Shown piece by piece: positions 1 to 13,400 of a DNA stretch of 64,000 nucleotides. Origin of the DNA: Escarpia spicata (Eukaryota; Annelida; Polychaeta; Sabellida; Siboglinidae); contig OZ023205.1 of NCBI GenBank assembly GCA_963995525.1, forward strand, positions 47,731,748 to 47,795,747. The letters are read 5' to 3'. The stretch's first letter is position 1. Every line of letters begins with the position of its first letter. The position numbers and the translations under genes were made by a program. Under the pieces are notes generated by a model that worked only from the letters and a program-made list of their open reading frames with translations, had not been told where the DNA came from and searched no databases.

Positions 1-3000
1 CTGTCAGTGAGCTGTGTGACTGCCAGGGAGCAATGTTACTGTCAGTGAGCTGTGTGACTGTCAGGGAGCAACGTTACTGTCAGCGAGCTGTGTGACTGTC
101 AGGGAGCAATGTTACTGTCAGGGAGATGTGTGACTGTCAAGGAACTGTGGAACAGTAAGGGAGTGTGGGACCGTCAGGGAAATGTGGGAATGTCAGGGAG
201 AAATGTTACTGTCAGGGAGCTGTGTGACTGTCAGGGAGCAATGTTACTGTCAGGGAGCTGTGTGACTGTCAAGGAGCTGTGGAACAGTAAGGGAGTGTGG
301 GACTGTCAGGGAAATGTGGGAATGTCAGGGAGCAATGTTACTGTCAGGGAGCTGTGTGACTGCCAGGGAGCAATGTTACTGTCAGTGAGCTGTGTGACTG
401 TCAGGGAGCAATGTTACTGTCAGGGAGCTGTGTGACTGTCAGGGAGCAATGTTACTGTCAGGGAGCTGTGTGACTGCCAAGGAGCAATGTTACTGTCAGT
501 GAGCTGTGTGACTGTCAGGGAGCAATGTTACTATCAGGGAGCTGTGTGACTGTCAGGGAACAATGTTACTGTCAGGGAGCAATGTTACTGTCAGGGAGCT
601 GTGTGACTGTCAAGGAGCTGTGGAACAGTAAGGGAGTGTGGGACTGTCAGGGAAATGTGGGAATGTCAGGGAGCAATGTTACTGTCAGGGAGCTGTGTGA
701 CTGCCAAGGAGCAATGTTACTGTCAGTGAGCTGTGTGACTGTCAGGGAGCAATGTTACTGTCAGGGAGCTGTGTGACTGTCAGGGAGCAATGTTACTGTC
801 AGGGAGCTGTGTGACTGTCAGGGAGCAATGTTACTGTCAGGGAGCTGTGTGACTGTCAGGGAACAATGTTACTGTCAGTGAGCTGAGTGACTGTCAGGGA
901 GCAATGTTACTGTCAGGGAGCTGTGTGACTGCCAAGGAGCAATGTTACTATCAGTGAGCTGTGTGACTGTCAGAGAGCAATGTTACTATCAGGGAGCTGT
1001 GTGTCTGTCAGGGAACAATGTTACTGTCAGTGAGCTGTGTGACTGTCAGGGAGCAATGTTACTGTCAGGGAGCTGTGTGACTGTCAGGGAGCAATGTTAC
1101 TGTCAGGGAGCTGTGTGACTGTCAGGGAGCAATGTTACTGTCAGTGAGCTGAGTGACTGTCAGGGAGCAATGTTACTGCCAGGGAGCTGTGTGACTGCCA
1201 GGGAGCAATGTTACTGTCAGGGAGCTGTGTGACTGTCAGGGAGCAATGTTACTGTCAGGGAGCTGTGTGACTGTCAAGGAGCTGTGGAACAGTAAGGGAG
1301 TGTGGGACTGTCAGGGAAATGTGGGAATGTCAGGGAGCAATGTTACTGTCAGTGAGCTGAGTGACTGTCAGGGAGCAATGTTACTGCCAGGGAGCTGTGT
1401 GACTGCCAGGGAGCAATGTTACTGTCAGTGAGCTGTGTGACTGTCAGGCAGCAATGTTATTGTCAGGGAGCTGTGTGACTGTCAGGGAGCAATGTTACTG
1501 TCAGTGAGCTGTGTGACTGTCAGGGAGCAATGTTACTGTCAGTGAGCTGTGTGACTGTCAGGGAGCAATGTTACTGTCAGGGAGCTGTGTGACTGTCAGG
1601 GAGCAATGTTACTGTCAGTGAGCTGTGTGACTGTCAGGGAGCAATGTTACTGTCAGGGAGCTGTGTGACTGCCAGGGAGCAATGTTACTGTCAGTGAGCT
1701 GTGTGACTGTCAGGGAGCAATGTTACTGTCAGGGAGTTGTGTGACTGTCAGGGAGCAATGATACTGTCAGTGAGCTGTGTGACTGTCAGGGAGCAATGTT
1801 ATTGTCAGGGAGCTGTGTGACTGTCAGGGAGCAATGTTACTGTCAGGGAGCTGTGTGACTGTCAGGGAGCAGTGTTACTGTCAGTGAGCTGTGTGACTGT
1901 CAGGGAGCAGTGTTACTGTCAGGGAGCTGTGTGACTGCCAGGGAGCAATGTTACTGTCAGTGAGCTGTGTGACTGTCAGGGAGCAATGTTACTGTCAGTT
2001 AGCTGTGTGGCTGTCAAGGAGCTGTGGAACAGTAAGGGAGTGTGGGACTGTCAGTGAAATGTGGGAATGTCAGGGAGCAATGTTACAGTCAGGGAGCTGT
2101 GTGACTGTCAGGGAGCAATGTTACTGTCAGTGAGCTGTGTGACTGTTAGGGAGCAATGTTACTGTCAGTGAGCTGTGTGACTATCAGGGAGCAATGTTAC
2201 TGTCAGTGAGCTGTGTGACTGTCAGGGAGCAATGTTACTGTCAGGGAGCTGTGTGACTGTCAGGGAGCAATGCTACTGTCAGGGAGGTGTGTGACTGTCA
2301 GGGAGCAATGCTACTGTCAGGGAGGTGTGTGACTGTCAGGGAGCAATGTTACTGTCAGGGAGCTGTGTGACTGTCAGAGAGCAATGTTACTGTCAGGGAG
2401 CTGTGTGACTGTCAAGGAGCTGTGGACCAGTAAGGAAGTGTGGGACTGTCAGGGAAATGTGGGAATGTCAGGGAGCAATGTTATTGTCAGGGAGCTGTGT
2501 GACTGTCAGGGAGCAATGTTACTGTCAGTGAGCTGTGTGACTGTCAGGAAGCAATTTTACTGTCAGGGAGGTGTGTGACGGTCAGGGAGCAATGTTACTG
2601 TCAGGGAGCTGTGTGACTGTCAAGGAGCTGTGGAACAGTAAGGGAGTGTGGGACTGTCAGGGAAATGTGGGAATGTCAGGGAGCAATGCTACAGTCAGGG
2701 AGCTGTGTGACTGTCAGGGAAAATTTTTACTGTCAGTGAGCTGTGTGACTGTCAGGGAGCAATGTTACTGTCAGTGAGCTGTGTGACTGTCGGGGAGCAA
2801 TGTTACTGTCAGGGAGCTGTGTGACTGTCAGGGAGCAATGTTACTGTCAGTGAGCTGTGTGACTGTCAGGGAGAAATTTTCTGTCAGTGAGCTGTGTGAC
2901 TGTCAGGGAGCAATGTTACTGTCAGTGAGCTGTGTGACTGTCAGGGAGCAATGTTACTGTCAGTGAGCTGTGTGACTGTCAGGGAGCAATGTTACTGTCA

Positions 3001-3420
3001 GTGAGCTGTGTGACTGTCAGGGAGCAATGTTACTGTCAGGGAGCTCTGTGACTGTCAGGGAGCAATGTTACTGACAGGGAGCTGTATGACTGTCAGGGAG
3101 CAATGTTACTGACAGGGAGCTGTATGACTGTCAGGGAGCAATGTTACTGTCGGGGAGCTGTGTGACTGTCAGGGAGCTGTGGGACTGTCACGTGGCTGTG
3201 GGACTGTCAATGTCATAGAGTTGTTGGACTGTCAGGGAATTGTGGGACTGTCGGGGAATTATGAGACTACCAGGGAGCTGTGTGGGATTGTCAGTTAGTG
3301 TGGGATTGTCATGGATCTGTGTGGGACTGTCAGGAAGCTGTATGATTATCAGGAGTTGTGGGACAGTCAATGAGTCGTGGCACTGTCTGGGAGCAATGTG
3401 ATTGTCTGGGAGTTGGGATT
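1..3420. repeat. 19/38-bp minisatellite with higher-order variants
   Basis: The unit is a 19-mer, CTGTCAGGGAGCTGTGTGA, alternating with a sister 19-mer, CTGTCAGGGAGCAATGTTA, to give a 38-bp dimer. A longer variant with two or three extra 19-mers (GAGCTGTGGAACAGTAAGG type) recurs irregularly near 137, 270, 607, 1272, 2008, 2412 and 2618. It decays after about 3180. The array starts before the window. Short frames that stay open here are repeat artefacts. Confidence 0.95.
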
Positions 3421-3770
3421 GTCACTATCTATCACCTCGTCACCTCTATCGTCACCAGCGTATTCACCACTGTCGTCACATATGTCGTTACCAGAATCGT
3501 CAACTATGTCGTCACCATTACCGTCACCACCGCCGTCTCCACCGCCGCATGTCTGCAGCAAAGACAACAATGGTCGACTACCATTGCCTTCCCTAAGAAA
3601 ACTGGAGGTATCAAGACTCCTTAAATTTGAACATCTCAACCAAAGAGACAGTCAATCTTTCTTTCATAAAACCGTGAACTATACAAATGCAAATTACCAA
3701 GATTCTCGAAAGCCATCACTTGGACGAAATGTCACCACCGTGTCTGCTGACGAGAAACCTGAGTGCAGTG
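3420..3770 (+). CDS. Candidate upstream FGD exon, proline/serine-rich
   Basis: An open frame ends at a donor after 3770 (CAGTG|GTAATT) in phase 1, which fits the phase 1 acceptor of the exon at 4335. It reads SPLPSPPPSPPP, then RLPLPSLRKLEVSRLLKFEH, resembling the proline block plus 'KPS..ELE.LA' helix of later exons. The 5' boundary is not clear. The first half (3420-3545) is a degenerate GTCGTCACC-type repeat and runs into the minisatellite. The coding end near 3560-3770 is more credible than the start. Confidence 0.45.
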
Positions 3771-4060
3771 GTAATTTTACTTCTTCACGTTTAAGGGATA
3801 GTACTAGCAGGTATTGTATAATATGGATTATGCTCAAAGATGACATAGTTTGATTATAAAGCAACAGTGATGGTTCATACCATGTTTTTGTATTTCAGTA
3901 GAGACCCTATTTGACTTACAACAGTTGCTTACGGTTACAGTTGCCCATTATGTGGGAAGACTAAATTTGCGTACAGAGGATTGAAGTCATAAAGCGGCAA
4001 CCACTATTCGAAGTTACATAATCTTTTTCAAACGTTTTGTGAAACAGACCTCCGGGTCTG

Positions 4061-4065
<5 letters not shown>

Positions 4066-4119
<54 letters not shown>
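4066..4119. repeat. (TA)n microsatellite
   Basis: About 26 TA dinucleotides without interruption, inside an intron. Confidence 0.95.
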
Positions 4120-4122
<3 letters not shown>

Positions 4123-4334
4123 TAATGCTCACTGACACATCGTTTCGAACTAAGGTCTTGGTTGCTTGCTTTCTGACCTACTGAGTTAGTATTCGTGTTA
4201 CAAGCTAGTAGTAATAATAATAATAACGACATTTTATTCTTATAAAATACGAGTACATTAAGGAATTAATTTAACTACAATTGAAAACGAGACAAATTAT
4301 TGCATTTTTATTAAATAAATGTGTTTTATGTCAG

Positions 4335-4466
4335 GTTTTGCTGTTATAAGAAAGCCACTTCCACCACCTACTGCTAATAAACCATCATTATTTGAACTTG
4401 AGGAACTGGCCGCACTAGAACAAATGTACAGCCAAGATTTAGACTGCGAAGCCGTGGAAAACACAG
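4335..4466 (+). CDS. FGD exon: proline cassette A (phase 1-1, 132 nt)
   Basis: The acceptor is TGTCAG and the donor ACACAG|GTAACT. The exon encodes [17 protein letters not shown] and then [16 protein letters not shown]. Being a multiple of three and phase 1 on both sides, it could be skipped without changing frame. Its motif recurs in the exons at 7376 and 13963. Confidence 0.75.
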
Positions 4467-7400
4467 GTAACTAACTACTTTGATTAAGTCAATCCTCTTT
4501 TTGTAACAGCATTGTTAATGTTGTAATTCGGTAGTTGTTACTGTGAATGCACATGTCGTATAACATAAATATATAACTTATTACAAGACCCGTAACGTGT
4601 TTTTTAGGGGGTGTTTTAAGAACTGCGATTGCATGTACCAACTGCATCCCCCTTGAGGCTATCAAGAAACCCCAAACTGCACCCGCTCGAGGCTCGAAAA
4701 AAACTCCAACTCACCAATACATTATAATTTGAATATTCAGACAGAACTCTTGTCCCTCGTGCATATCTATTTTACTTCAACGGGTGCGCGTACGTAGTCG
4801 TTGCTCTCTCCAGGTTACGGGTCTGTATTATAATAATTTCACAGAGTAGCTAGAGTTTTATCGTCAGCAACGGTGGGAATAGTTTAGTGGTAGCAGCAAC
4901 GCCAACTTCGCCTTTATTGTTTTCATTGTATATCTTTCACATGTTCTAATAATTGCAGATGAAAATAGTCCTTATAACAGTCAATGTTACGGGTACGTTG
5001 ATAGTATGCAACGACGTGACGGATGCAGTGATGACATTGATGAATCGGTCCCGAGGGAGATCGCATTTGTTTCACTGAAGGTGGGTGACTGTTTTTAAAA
5101 AAATAATTAAAGTAGATTAAATATGTGCCTTTGGAAAGGCCAGCGGTGAACGTGAAGAAGCGTTAACATTAAAAACAATAAGCATGTATTGGTAGAAAAT
5201 AGTTTGTTCAAACATAAACTTAGACGACAGAGATAATATTAAATACGTTGCAGTGTTGATTGGATCTAAAAAAGTACCTAACACTGTTAAGTTGTGATAA
5301 ATGCTAAATAAGTAGCTATAATATAAATAGGTGGTGTATATGAAGATGTATTAAACGAGCACACTGACCAGGGAGGAGTCGCCAAATCGGCGCCGCTCAT
5401 TGGTTTATCTTTATCGAGCTTATGCAAATAGAATGCGGATGGACCTGGGAAAAGCGTACGATTCAGACAATTTTGAATGATATTACGCTAATTTTCCCTA
5501 TAGGAAAAGACGCAGACAATCCAGCAGACAATCGTGACTGGACATGCACATTAAAGCGACATTTGACTGTGAAGGTGTAGTTCGAAGGTTTCGATACAGA
5601 GTGACTCGAAGACGGCATCGATTGTTGCTGGATGCCGTTGGCGACCCATTCAAAATTACCTGACGACCCAATTTTGGGTCGGGAACTATTGGTTAGGAAC
5701 CGCTGAGTTAGGTATTCATTTTTCTGATCTAAACAAGTTTTGGGCCAGAGGTTGATGGTGGATCTATTTTAACATATATATACCTTAAAATAACAGCTAC
5801 TGTTATATTCTGTTTTTGTTCTCTCGGTATGGTGACCTTTATTTACAGAGTGGGTTGGATAACAACGTAAACGCAGATGACAATGACATGGAGCAATTCT
5901 CTAACTGGGACAATCGCTCCATTTGTAGCTTCACAAACACCGTCGATGTGTTGGATCAGGTATGTTTTCGGTTCCTTCATCTTCCTCTTGGCATACCAAT
6001 GTTCTTACATTCCTTTTGGATATCAACATTACTCTCTGTTGTTCGAACAAGTGTCCATACTGTACTAGTCCGACCACCTTATCCATTGATCTTCTAAAAC
6101 CTTTACCACATTCTGCGTTCTGATCTTCTGTTTAACTTGTTTGTGCTAGTTAGCAACTGACATACATAAAGTATCATCTGGTTCGCGCTCTTCTGAATCG
6201 TACAAGGCCACGTCTGTGTGCGTATGTGCGTGTGTGCGTGTGTATGCATAGGCGAATCCAGGAGGGGGCCTGGAAGGAACGTGCCCCCCTACACCTTTGT
6301 AAATTTGCGTGTCCGTAGACCTTTTTGAGTGCCCCCCTCTATACCGTGGCGGCGATTTTTTTTTACAACAGCATGTTGGTGTGTGTGTGTGTGTGTGTAT
6401 GTGTGTGTGTGTGTGTGATTGTTGGTGTGTGTGTGTGATTGTTGGTGTGTGTGTGTGTGTGTGTTTGTTGGTGTGTGTGTGCGTGAGTATGTGCGTGTGT
6501 ATGCGCGCGTGTATGTGTGTTGCATGTATCAATGTACGTATATATTGTGTATGTATGTGTGTGTGTACGTACGTATGTGTATATGTGTGTTTGTGTGTAT
6601 GTATCCATGCAATATGCTGTGCATGTGTGTATGCACATTTTAATGCAAATTTAATTCACCACGACAGCCGACTCACCAAATGCCTGTTTCTCAACAAATG
6701 ACATTAGCAAGTCCTGGAGAAAATGACAACACAGAATGTGTCACAGGGTACAATTTGAACACTGGTGAGTACTTTATCGTGATGTACGTATTCCGTGTTT
6801 CCGTGTATCATGTAAGTTGGAAATCTCTGGAAGATACTGTTAGTACGGCTTTTAATTATTTTCTTATTTGGCCGCCCGTGACAAATGACATGGTAGCTTC
6901 ACATGCAGTTCTGTAGCAAGAACAGTCGGTGGTGTATGCAGGCTGAGTCGTGGATTATATTGAGGATATACTGATACTTTACTACCCTCTCCCCCACGTG
7001 TAGCAAACGTGAAATAGATTTGGCCTTTGAAGTACCAATGTCACTTCTGTAGACTACGTCATTTATTCTTACTTGTATACGATGAAGCTTGTGTCATCCT
7101 CACTGTTTGAACAGTGATTATTTGTGTACACAATACCGCTCAGTGGTTCGTGAGAATGGTCGAAAGGGTAATTATATTACGATTCTTGCATTGTTCTCAC
7201 GGGTGGTATGGCGAAGTCAATTATGACGTTGATTCAGCTAACTTCCATACAATGCGTAGGAGATCCGCCAGGGGTAGTGTACGTTGTCACGCCCTTGGCT
7301 TGCGAGGATGGTTTATGTGCAATATTTCTTTTTACAGAATAATTGTCAGATGTCTGACTGCCATTGATATTTCAGATGTTGCTACAGCGTGGCACTGCAG

Positions 7401-10400
7401 ACACGTCGACATAAAAAGAGGAGACACTATTCGTTCAAGTCTTATAGTGCTGCTGCCTCCGCCAGCTGCTTTTGCTAACGAAGTAGGAGAAGATGTTACT
7501 TCCCGGCCAAATTCATCGCAAACACAACCTGCCGGCATCAACCACACTGGTGAAGAGATCAGCAGAGTAGACTACTGTAGAAACTTACAACCTCCACCGT
7601 TGCCTACTGGTAAAAAACCATCGATATCTGAACTCGTGAAATCGGCAGATCTCGACCGAACAGACAGCAAAGACTATGGTGACTCGAACCCAGGACACGA
7701 CGGTGAGCTACGACACTCTAGAACACCAAGAAGAGAACACCAACATGCCTACCAACCAAAATAATACAAGAACATATGTTTGCTATCTACTTACGTTAAC
7801 ATTTGAGATTACATTACACGAAACATAATTGTTTTGTTGTGGCAGGTCTGAATCATGATTCTCATATTGCGTTAATTATTGGTGAAATATATAATTTAAT
7901 ACGTGTTAAATTTAACTTGTATTTTAAGAACCTTAACTACGTGTAGTGTTCGTCTATCTAGGGAGGGAGGGAGGGAGGGGAGGGAGGGGAGGGAGGGAGG
8001 GGGAAGGAGGGAGGGAGGGAGGGACGGAGGGAGGGAGGCCTACTGCACGCACTAGTTTCTTGTGATCTACGACCTCCTGCAGGCACTAGTTTCTTATGAG
8101 TGTTACGTCCTCTAACTTGATATTGTATTCATAGATGGACACAGATTGAACTTCCAAATTTAATTCTCATCACTTTCCTTATACTCCGATTCCACAACAA
8201 CTAGGTCACTTCCGGTTCAACTGCCGTAAACAGGATAATAAACGCCTACACGACACCCCTCCTTTTCTTAGATTAACGTCTAACTACTAACAAAAACATC
8301 TAACTACTGCAACTCTAAATCTAAACGTTCTGTAAGTGTCCAGTGACCGCACGTGCGTATGTTCTTGTTGTAACATACCAAAATCTTCAAACCGTTTCGG
8401 GATTCTCCTCTCGCGTTGACATCTCGTAGGCAGGACTTGCTTCATCGGCGTGCTCAGGTTGTCCGTAGATGGCACCACTGCAGCTGACGTCTGTGGAGTA
8501 GGCGCTTCCATCACGCTTGCTCGGTCGTCGTGGACGTTCTCGGTCACGGGTTCCAGAAACTTCCGCACGTGGCTGGTGTTGCGGGAGTACCGGGCCCCGT
8601 CCTCAGCCTCGATCACAAGACTGTTGCCAGTTTTGCTGACTACGGTGAGTGGATTCGGGCTGAAAGGTGTGCTCAGTTTGTTGGTTTTCTCTTGCTGAAC
8701 CAGCACCCTGTCACCCGTCTCTACCTCGGAGTAACGAGCATCTCGTCGCTCGTCGGCGTGTATTCTCGATCTGCCCTTCATCTCGCTGTCATGGTCTCGT
8801 AGGTCGTGGTCCACCACAGGATTCGATCCGAGGTCAGGCAGCTTCCCTCGTAGTTTGCGGTTGTATAGTAGCTCAGCCGGGGTTCGACCAGTCGTCGTGT
8901 GTGGTAAGTTTCGATACTGCGCTAGGTATTTTCTCAGTTCCCTTTTCCAATCTTTTCCCTCCGCCTGCGCGATTCTGATGCGTTTAAGCAGTGATGCGTT
9001 CTGTCTCTCGACTTAGCCATTGGCCTGCGCCCACTTTGCCGTCACTCTCAGGTGTGTGATGTTGGTCTCGGCGCAGTATTCTGCAAACTCGCTCGATCGG
9101 AATTGCGGTCCGTTGTCTGATTTGATTGTGACTGGCAGTCCGTGTCGACTAAACGCCTCGTCGAGACTGTCGATCACCTTGTCGGCTGTCGTAGATTTCA
9201 ACACCGCGACCTCGTAGTATCTTGTGAAATAGTCCACCACGACCAGCAGCGAGTGACCGGATGGCAGTGGTCCCATCAAGTCAGTCGCGACGTCTACCCA
9301 CGGCCCGTCCGGCAATGGGGTCGGGCTGAGCGGTTCCGGCGGGTCGGGCCTCGCCACCAGCTGGCACCCGTAGCATGACCGACAGTGTCTTTCTGCCTCA
9401 CGGTCCATTGCAGGCCACCACACTTTGCTGCGTAGCATCGTCTTTGTGCCAACGATACCCAGGTGACCTTCATGTGCAAGTGCTAGAGCTGCTGGCCTCA
9501 GTTTAACTGGCAACACAATACGAGTACCGCGCAGAACCAACTGACCAACAACACAAAGTTCGCTCGCGATGGCCATGTAAGCACATTTCTCGAAGTTTCC
9601 TGTTTGAATTGCGCCTCTCACATTTTGCAACTACTCGTCTTTTCCCGAAGCTTCCTCTACTTCACGCGTCGACATCGCTTTTGGAGTAGCACTGACAGCA
9701 ACAAACCGAACGTAGTCATCGGCTTCATTTTCTGTGTCCCTGCGTTCACCCTTGACTAGGCGTGACAGGGGATCTGCAATGTTCTGTGGTCCCGGGATGT
9801 GCACGACACGAAAGTCATACGGTTGTAGCCGCAGCATCCACCGTTCTACCCGAGCACACGGCCTGGAACGTGGGCTGTATATTGCCTCCAACGGCTTGTG
9901 ATCAGTGACAAGGTCGAACCGCATACCATACACGTAGGCATGTAACCGTTCACACGCCCAGACCAATGCCAGCGCTTCCTTTTCAGTTTGCGAATATCTC
10001 TGCTCACATGCGGTCAGTCCCCTGCTCGCATAACACACCGGTACCAGACTGTCGCCGTTTTTGAACTAGAACTGCACCCAGACCGACAGGACCTGCGTCA
10101 GCGATGACCTGCGTAGGCGCGTTTTTGTCGAAGTATGCCAGTGTGATCGCCTCTGCGATGCTGTCCTTCAGTAGCTTGAAGGCTCGCTTTTGTTCGTCTC
10201 CAAACACAAACGGCTCATGCTTTTTTGTGAGCCTCCTGAGTGGTTCGGATATCGACGAGAACTGCGGGATGAACCTGCTGCTGTAGCATACCAGTCCCAG
10301 GAAACTGCGTATCTCTGATGCATTTTCTGGTTCCCGCGCTTCCACCACCGCTTTGACTCGATCCTCCGTTGGCCCGATTCCGTTCTGTGACAGGAGTATT

Positions 10401-13400
10401 CCCATGAAGACGATGCACTCGAGATTGAACTGACATTTTGCTCCATTGACTGTTAGTCCACACCTTCTGAGCCTCTGCATGACAGCGTGTAGTCTTTCAT
10501 TGTGCGTTTCGACGATACTCCGAACAATAGCCGTTTGTACCTGTAGAGCCCTGAGTGAGTAGCGAACGCAGTGATGTCTCTGCTTTCCTCCGTCAATTCC
10601 AGTTGGTGATATCCCCATTTCAAATCTATCTTGCTGAAGACTGTTGAGCCATTCATATTTTGCAATAGCTCGTCGACCGTTGGAATGATCGCCTCGTTGG
10701 CGCGTCTCATGTCGATACACAAGCGAATGTCACTGCTGTTTGATTTTGGCACAATTACCACAGGATTCACCCATGGTGTGGGGCCGTCGACTTCCTCGAT
10801 GATATCGTGTGCAATCAATTCGCTGATCTTGTCGTCGACTTTGCTGCGCAGGTTGAAAGGAATGCGCCTCAGAGGCTGCGCAACGGGTTTAACCTCTGGA
10901 TCGATGTGAAGCGTGATTTTCCTACTGTTCAATTTCCCAATGCCATCGAACACTTCCGGGTAGTCCAGCTTCAAGATGCCTGCAACATCTGAGACAGCTG
11001 CGACATCAACGCCGATCTTCAGCACTCCCAGTTGAGTAGCGGTCTTCTTTCCGAGCAGCGGGACGCCTCGTCCTTTTACGACCAGAAACTCCGCCTCCTC
11101 GCTCTGTGTGCCGGCCCTGACAGTGCAAACGAAACTGCCTTACATTTGTAGTGGCGTATTAGATGCGTAAGCGTACAGCTTTTTCCCACTCGCAGCTACT
11201 CGCGATTCACATTTCACCTTTTTTAGTTTCAACTTCTCCCACGTCGCCTCGCACGGGAGTCGACAGGCATCTTCAACGTCACGTTCCCGACATCCACCTG
11301 TAGCATGCTGGAGTTGTCCTCAGTTCCATCCAGGCAGAACGCGTAGTCGGGGTCATTGCGAGTGGCGTCACCATTCAGGAGGTTGACGCTCCTCTTCTGA
11401 GAACGACACACATTTTCAAAATGGTTCTTTCCCCCGCAGTTGCGACACGATTTCCCTTTGGCTGGGCATTGAGGATCACGCGCGAAATGTCCCTTTTTAC
11501 CACATCTGTAGCATCCCCCCTTGCCGGTTGCCTTTCTCCTGATGTGCTGTCGCGCGCCACTCTGTTGATCTGTTCACTCTGACTTTTAACAAGATTTAAC
11601 AAGATTGCCACCCAGAGAATTAACTCTAGGTAGCAGGTGGACAAGGAAGCCCTTGGCTTTTCGAGAGTCCGACCTTTTTATCTATGTGTATCCCGCCCGT
11701 CTGAGGTATGTGTCGATTTTATTTTTAAACATATTCACGCTACTAGCACCCACACAATCAGCAGGTAATCTGTTCCATTCATTTACAGTTCTTTGTGAAA
11801 ATGAAAACTTTCTTATATCCAATCTACTCTGCTCCTTTGCTAATGCAAGATCATGTCCTCTAGTCCTTCTATCTTTCTTAACTGAGAAAAACATATTTCT
11901 ATCAATATTTTCATAACCCTTCAATATTTTAAACACTTCTATCTGATCTCCTCTCAATCTCCTGGTCTCTAGTGTTGTTAAACCGCATTTTTTTAGGCGT
12001 ATTTCATAACTAAGATCCCTCAGATTTTGTACCATTTTAGTTGCTCTCCTCTGCACTCTTTCTAGCATATCTATGTCCTTCCTGCGATATGGCCTCCACG
12101 CTTGAATACAATATTCTAAATGAGGCCTAACTATTGTTTTGTACAGCGGTATTATTAGCTCTTTTTCCTTATACGTTATGTTTCGCCTAATTAATCCAAG
12201 GATTTGATTTCCCTTTGAAGCTGCAATTCCGCACTGCTCTGAAATCTTCATATCAGCACTAACGGTTAACCCTAAGTCCTTTTCTTTTACAGTAGTACTT
12301 AGTACAGTACCCCCCATTGTATATTCTACCTCTTCGTTCCCATGTCCTATGTGGAGGCATTTACATTTCCCAAAATTGAACATCATTTGCCATTTTTCAG
12401 ACCATTTCATCAACCTGTCAAGATCATCTTGTAAATGCTGTCTATCTCCATCACTTTTAATCCTTCTAAACACTTTTGTATCATCCGCAAATTTCAACAC
12501 CTTGCTTGTTATTTCATCATCCAAATCGTTGATGTATATTAAGAATAATATAGGACCTAATACTGATCCCTGTGGTACCCCACTCAATACCGATTTCCAG
12601 TTTGAAGCCTCCCCATCAACTACTACACGTTGTCTTCTGTCAATCAGCCATTGTTCTATCCAGTTTATTATACCATTTCCTATGCCATGGGCCTTTAGTT
12701 TAAGCAGTAATCTTTGATGTGGTACTTTGTCAAAAGCTTTTTGAAAATCTAAGTAGACGATATCTACTGGTGTTCCCTCATCTACCCACTTAGTGATGTC
12801 TTCCAAAAAACATAACATATTTGTTAAGCATGACCTCGCTTTAAAAAAACCATGTTGAGATGGGTTTATCAAGTTTTGTTTAGCAAGAAAATCCACCATC
12901 GTCGTTCTTCAGTGTCATGGCTGCCATTTGTGACTCAACGCTTTCACACTGCTGGGCTATTTGCAGTGTCCTCGCAAGCGTTAGTCCCTGCCCTTCTTCG
13001 AGTAGTTTGCGTTTCACGTATAGCGATTCACACTTGTTGAGAACCGCGTCCCGCATCTGATTTTCTACATAATTTCCGTACTCACAGTCCTTTGCTGCTG
13101 AGCGCAAACGCGTCGCAAATTGCTGCACCGTTTCACCCGGTCTCTGCGCAATCTGGTGGAAGGTTTGACGCGCAAACGCCGAATTTACTTGCGGGACGAA
13201 GTATGAGTTTAGGGCTACAATGGCTGCCGCATAGTCACAACGTTCACCTGTGTTTTCCAACGTGGCGAATATGTCCTGCACATCGGCGCCCGCCTGGTGT
13301 AGTAACAGGGCACGTCTGCGCTGCTGCGTTTGCCGATCGCGCCGACGTTCATCCGCGCTTGCATCATCCAGTAGATCGTTGCAAATCAACCCTTTACTGT

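Noticed and set aside
109..2777. Short frames with MLLSGSCVTVKELW
   Set aside because: Translation of the 38-bp minisatellite; they start and stop wherever unit variants fall.
1..3180. CRISPR-like direct repeats
   Set aside because: Units are contiguous without unique spacers, and the window is eukaryotic.
6146..6701. His/Thr- and Val/Cys-rich frames
   Set aside because: TG/CA microsatellite translations; the same applies to 29598-29910, 42237-42739 and 62619-63003.
7114..7764. 216-codon continuous frame as a single gene
   Set aside because: It is the FGD exon 7376-7702 read through into the flanking introns. Splice sites and phase define the exon.
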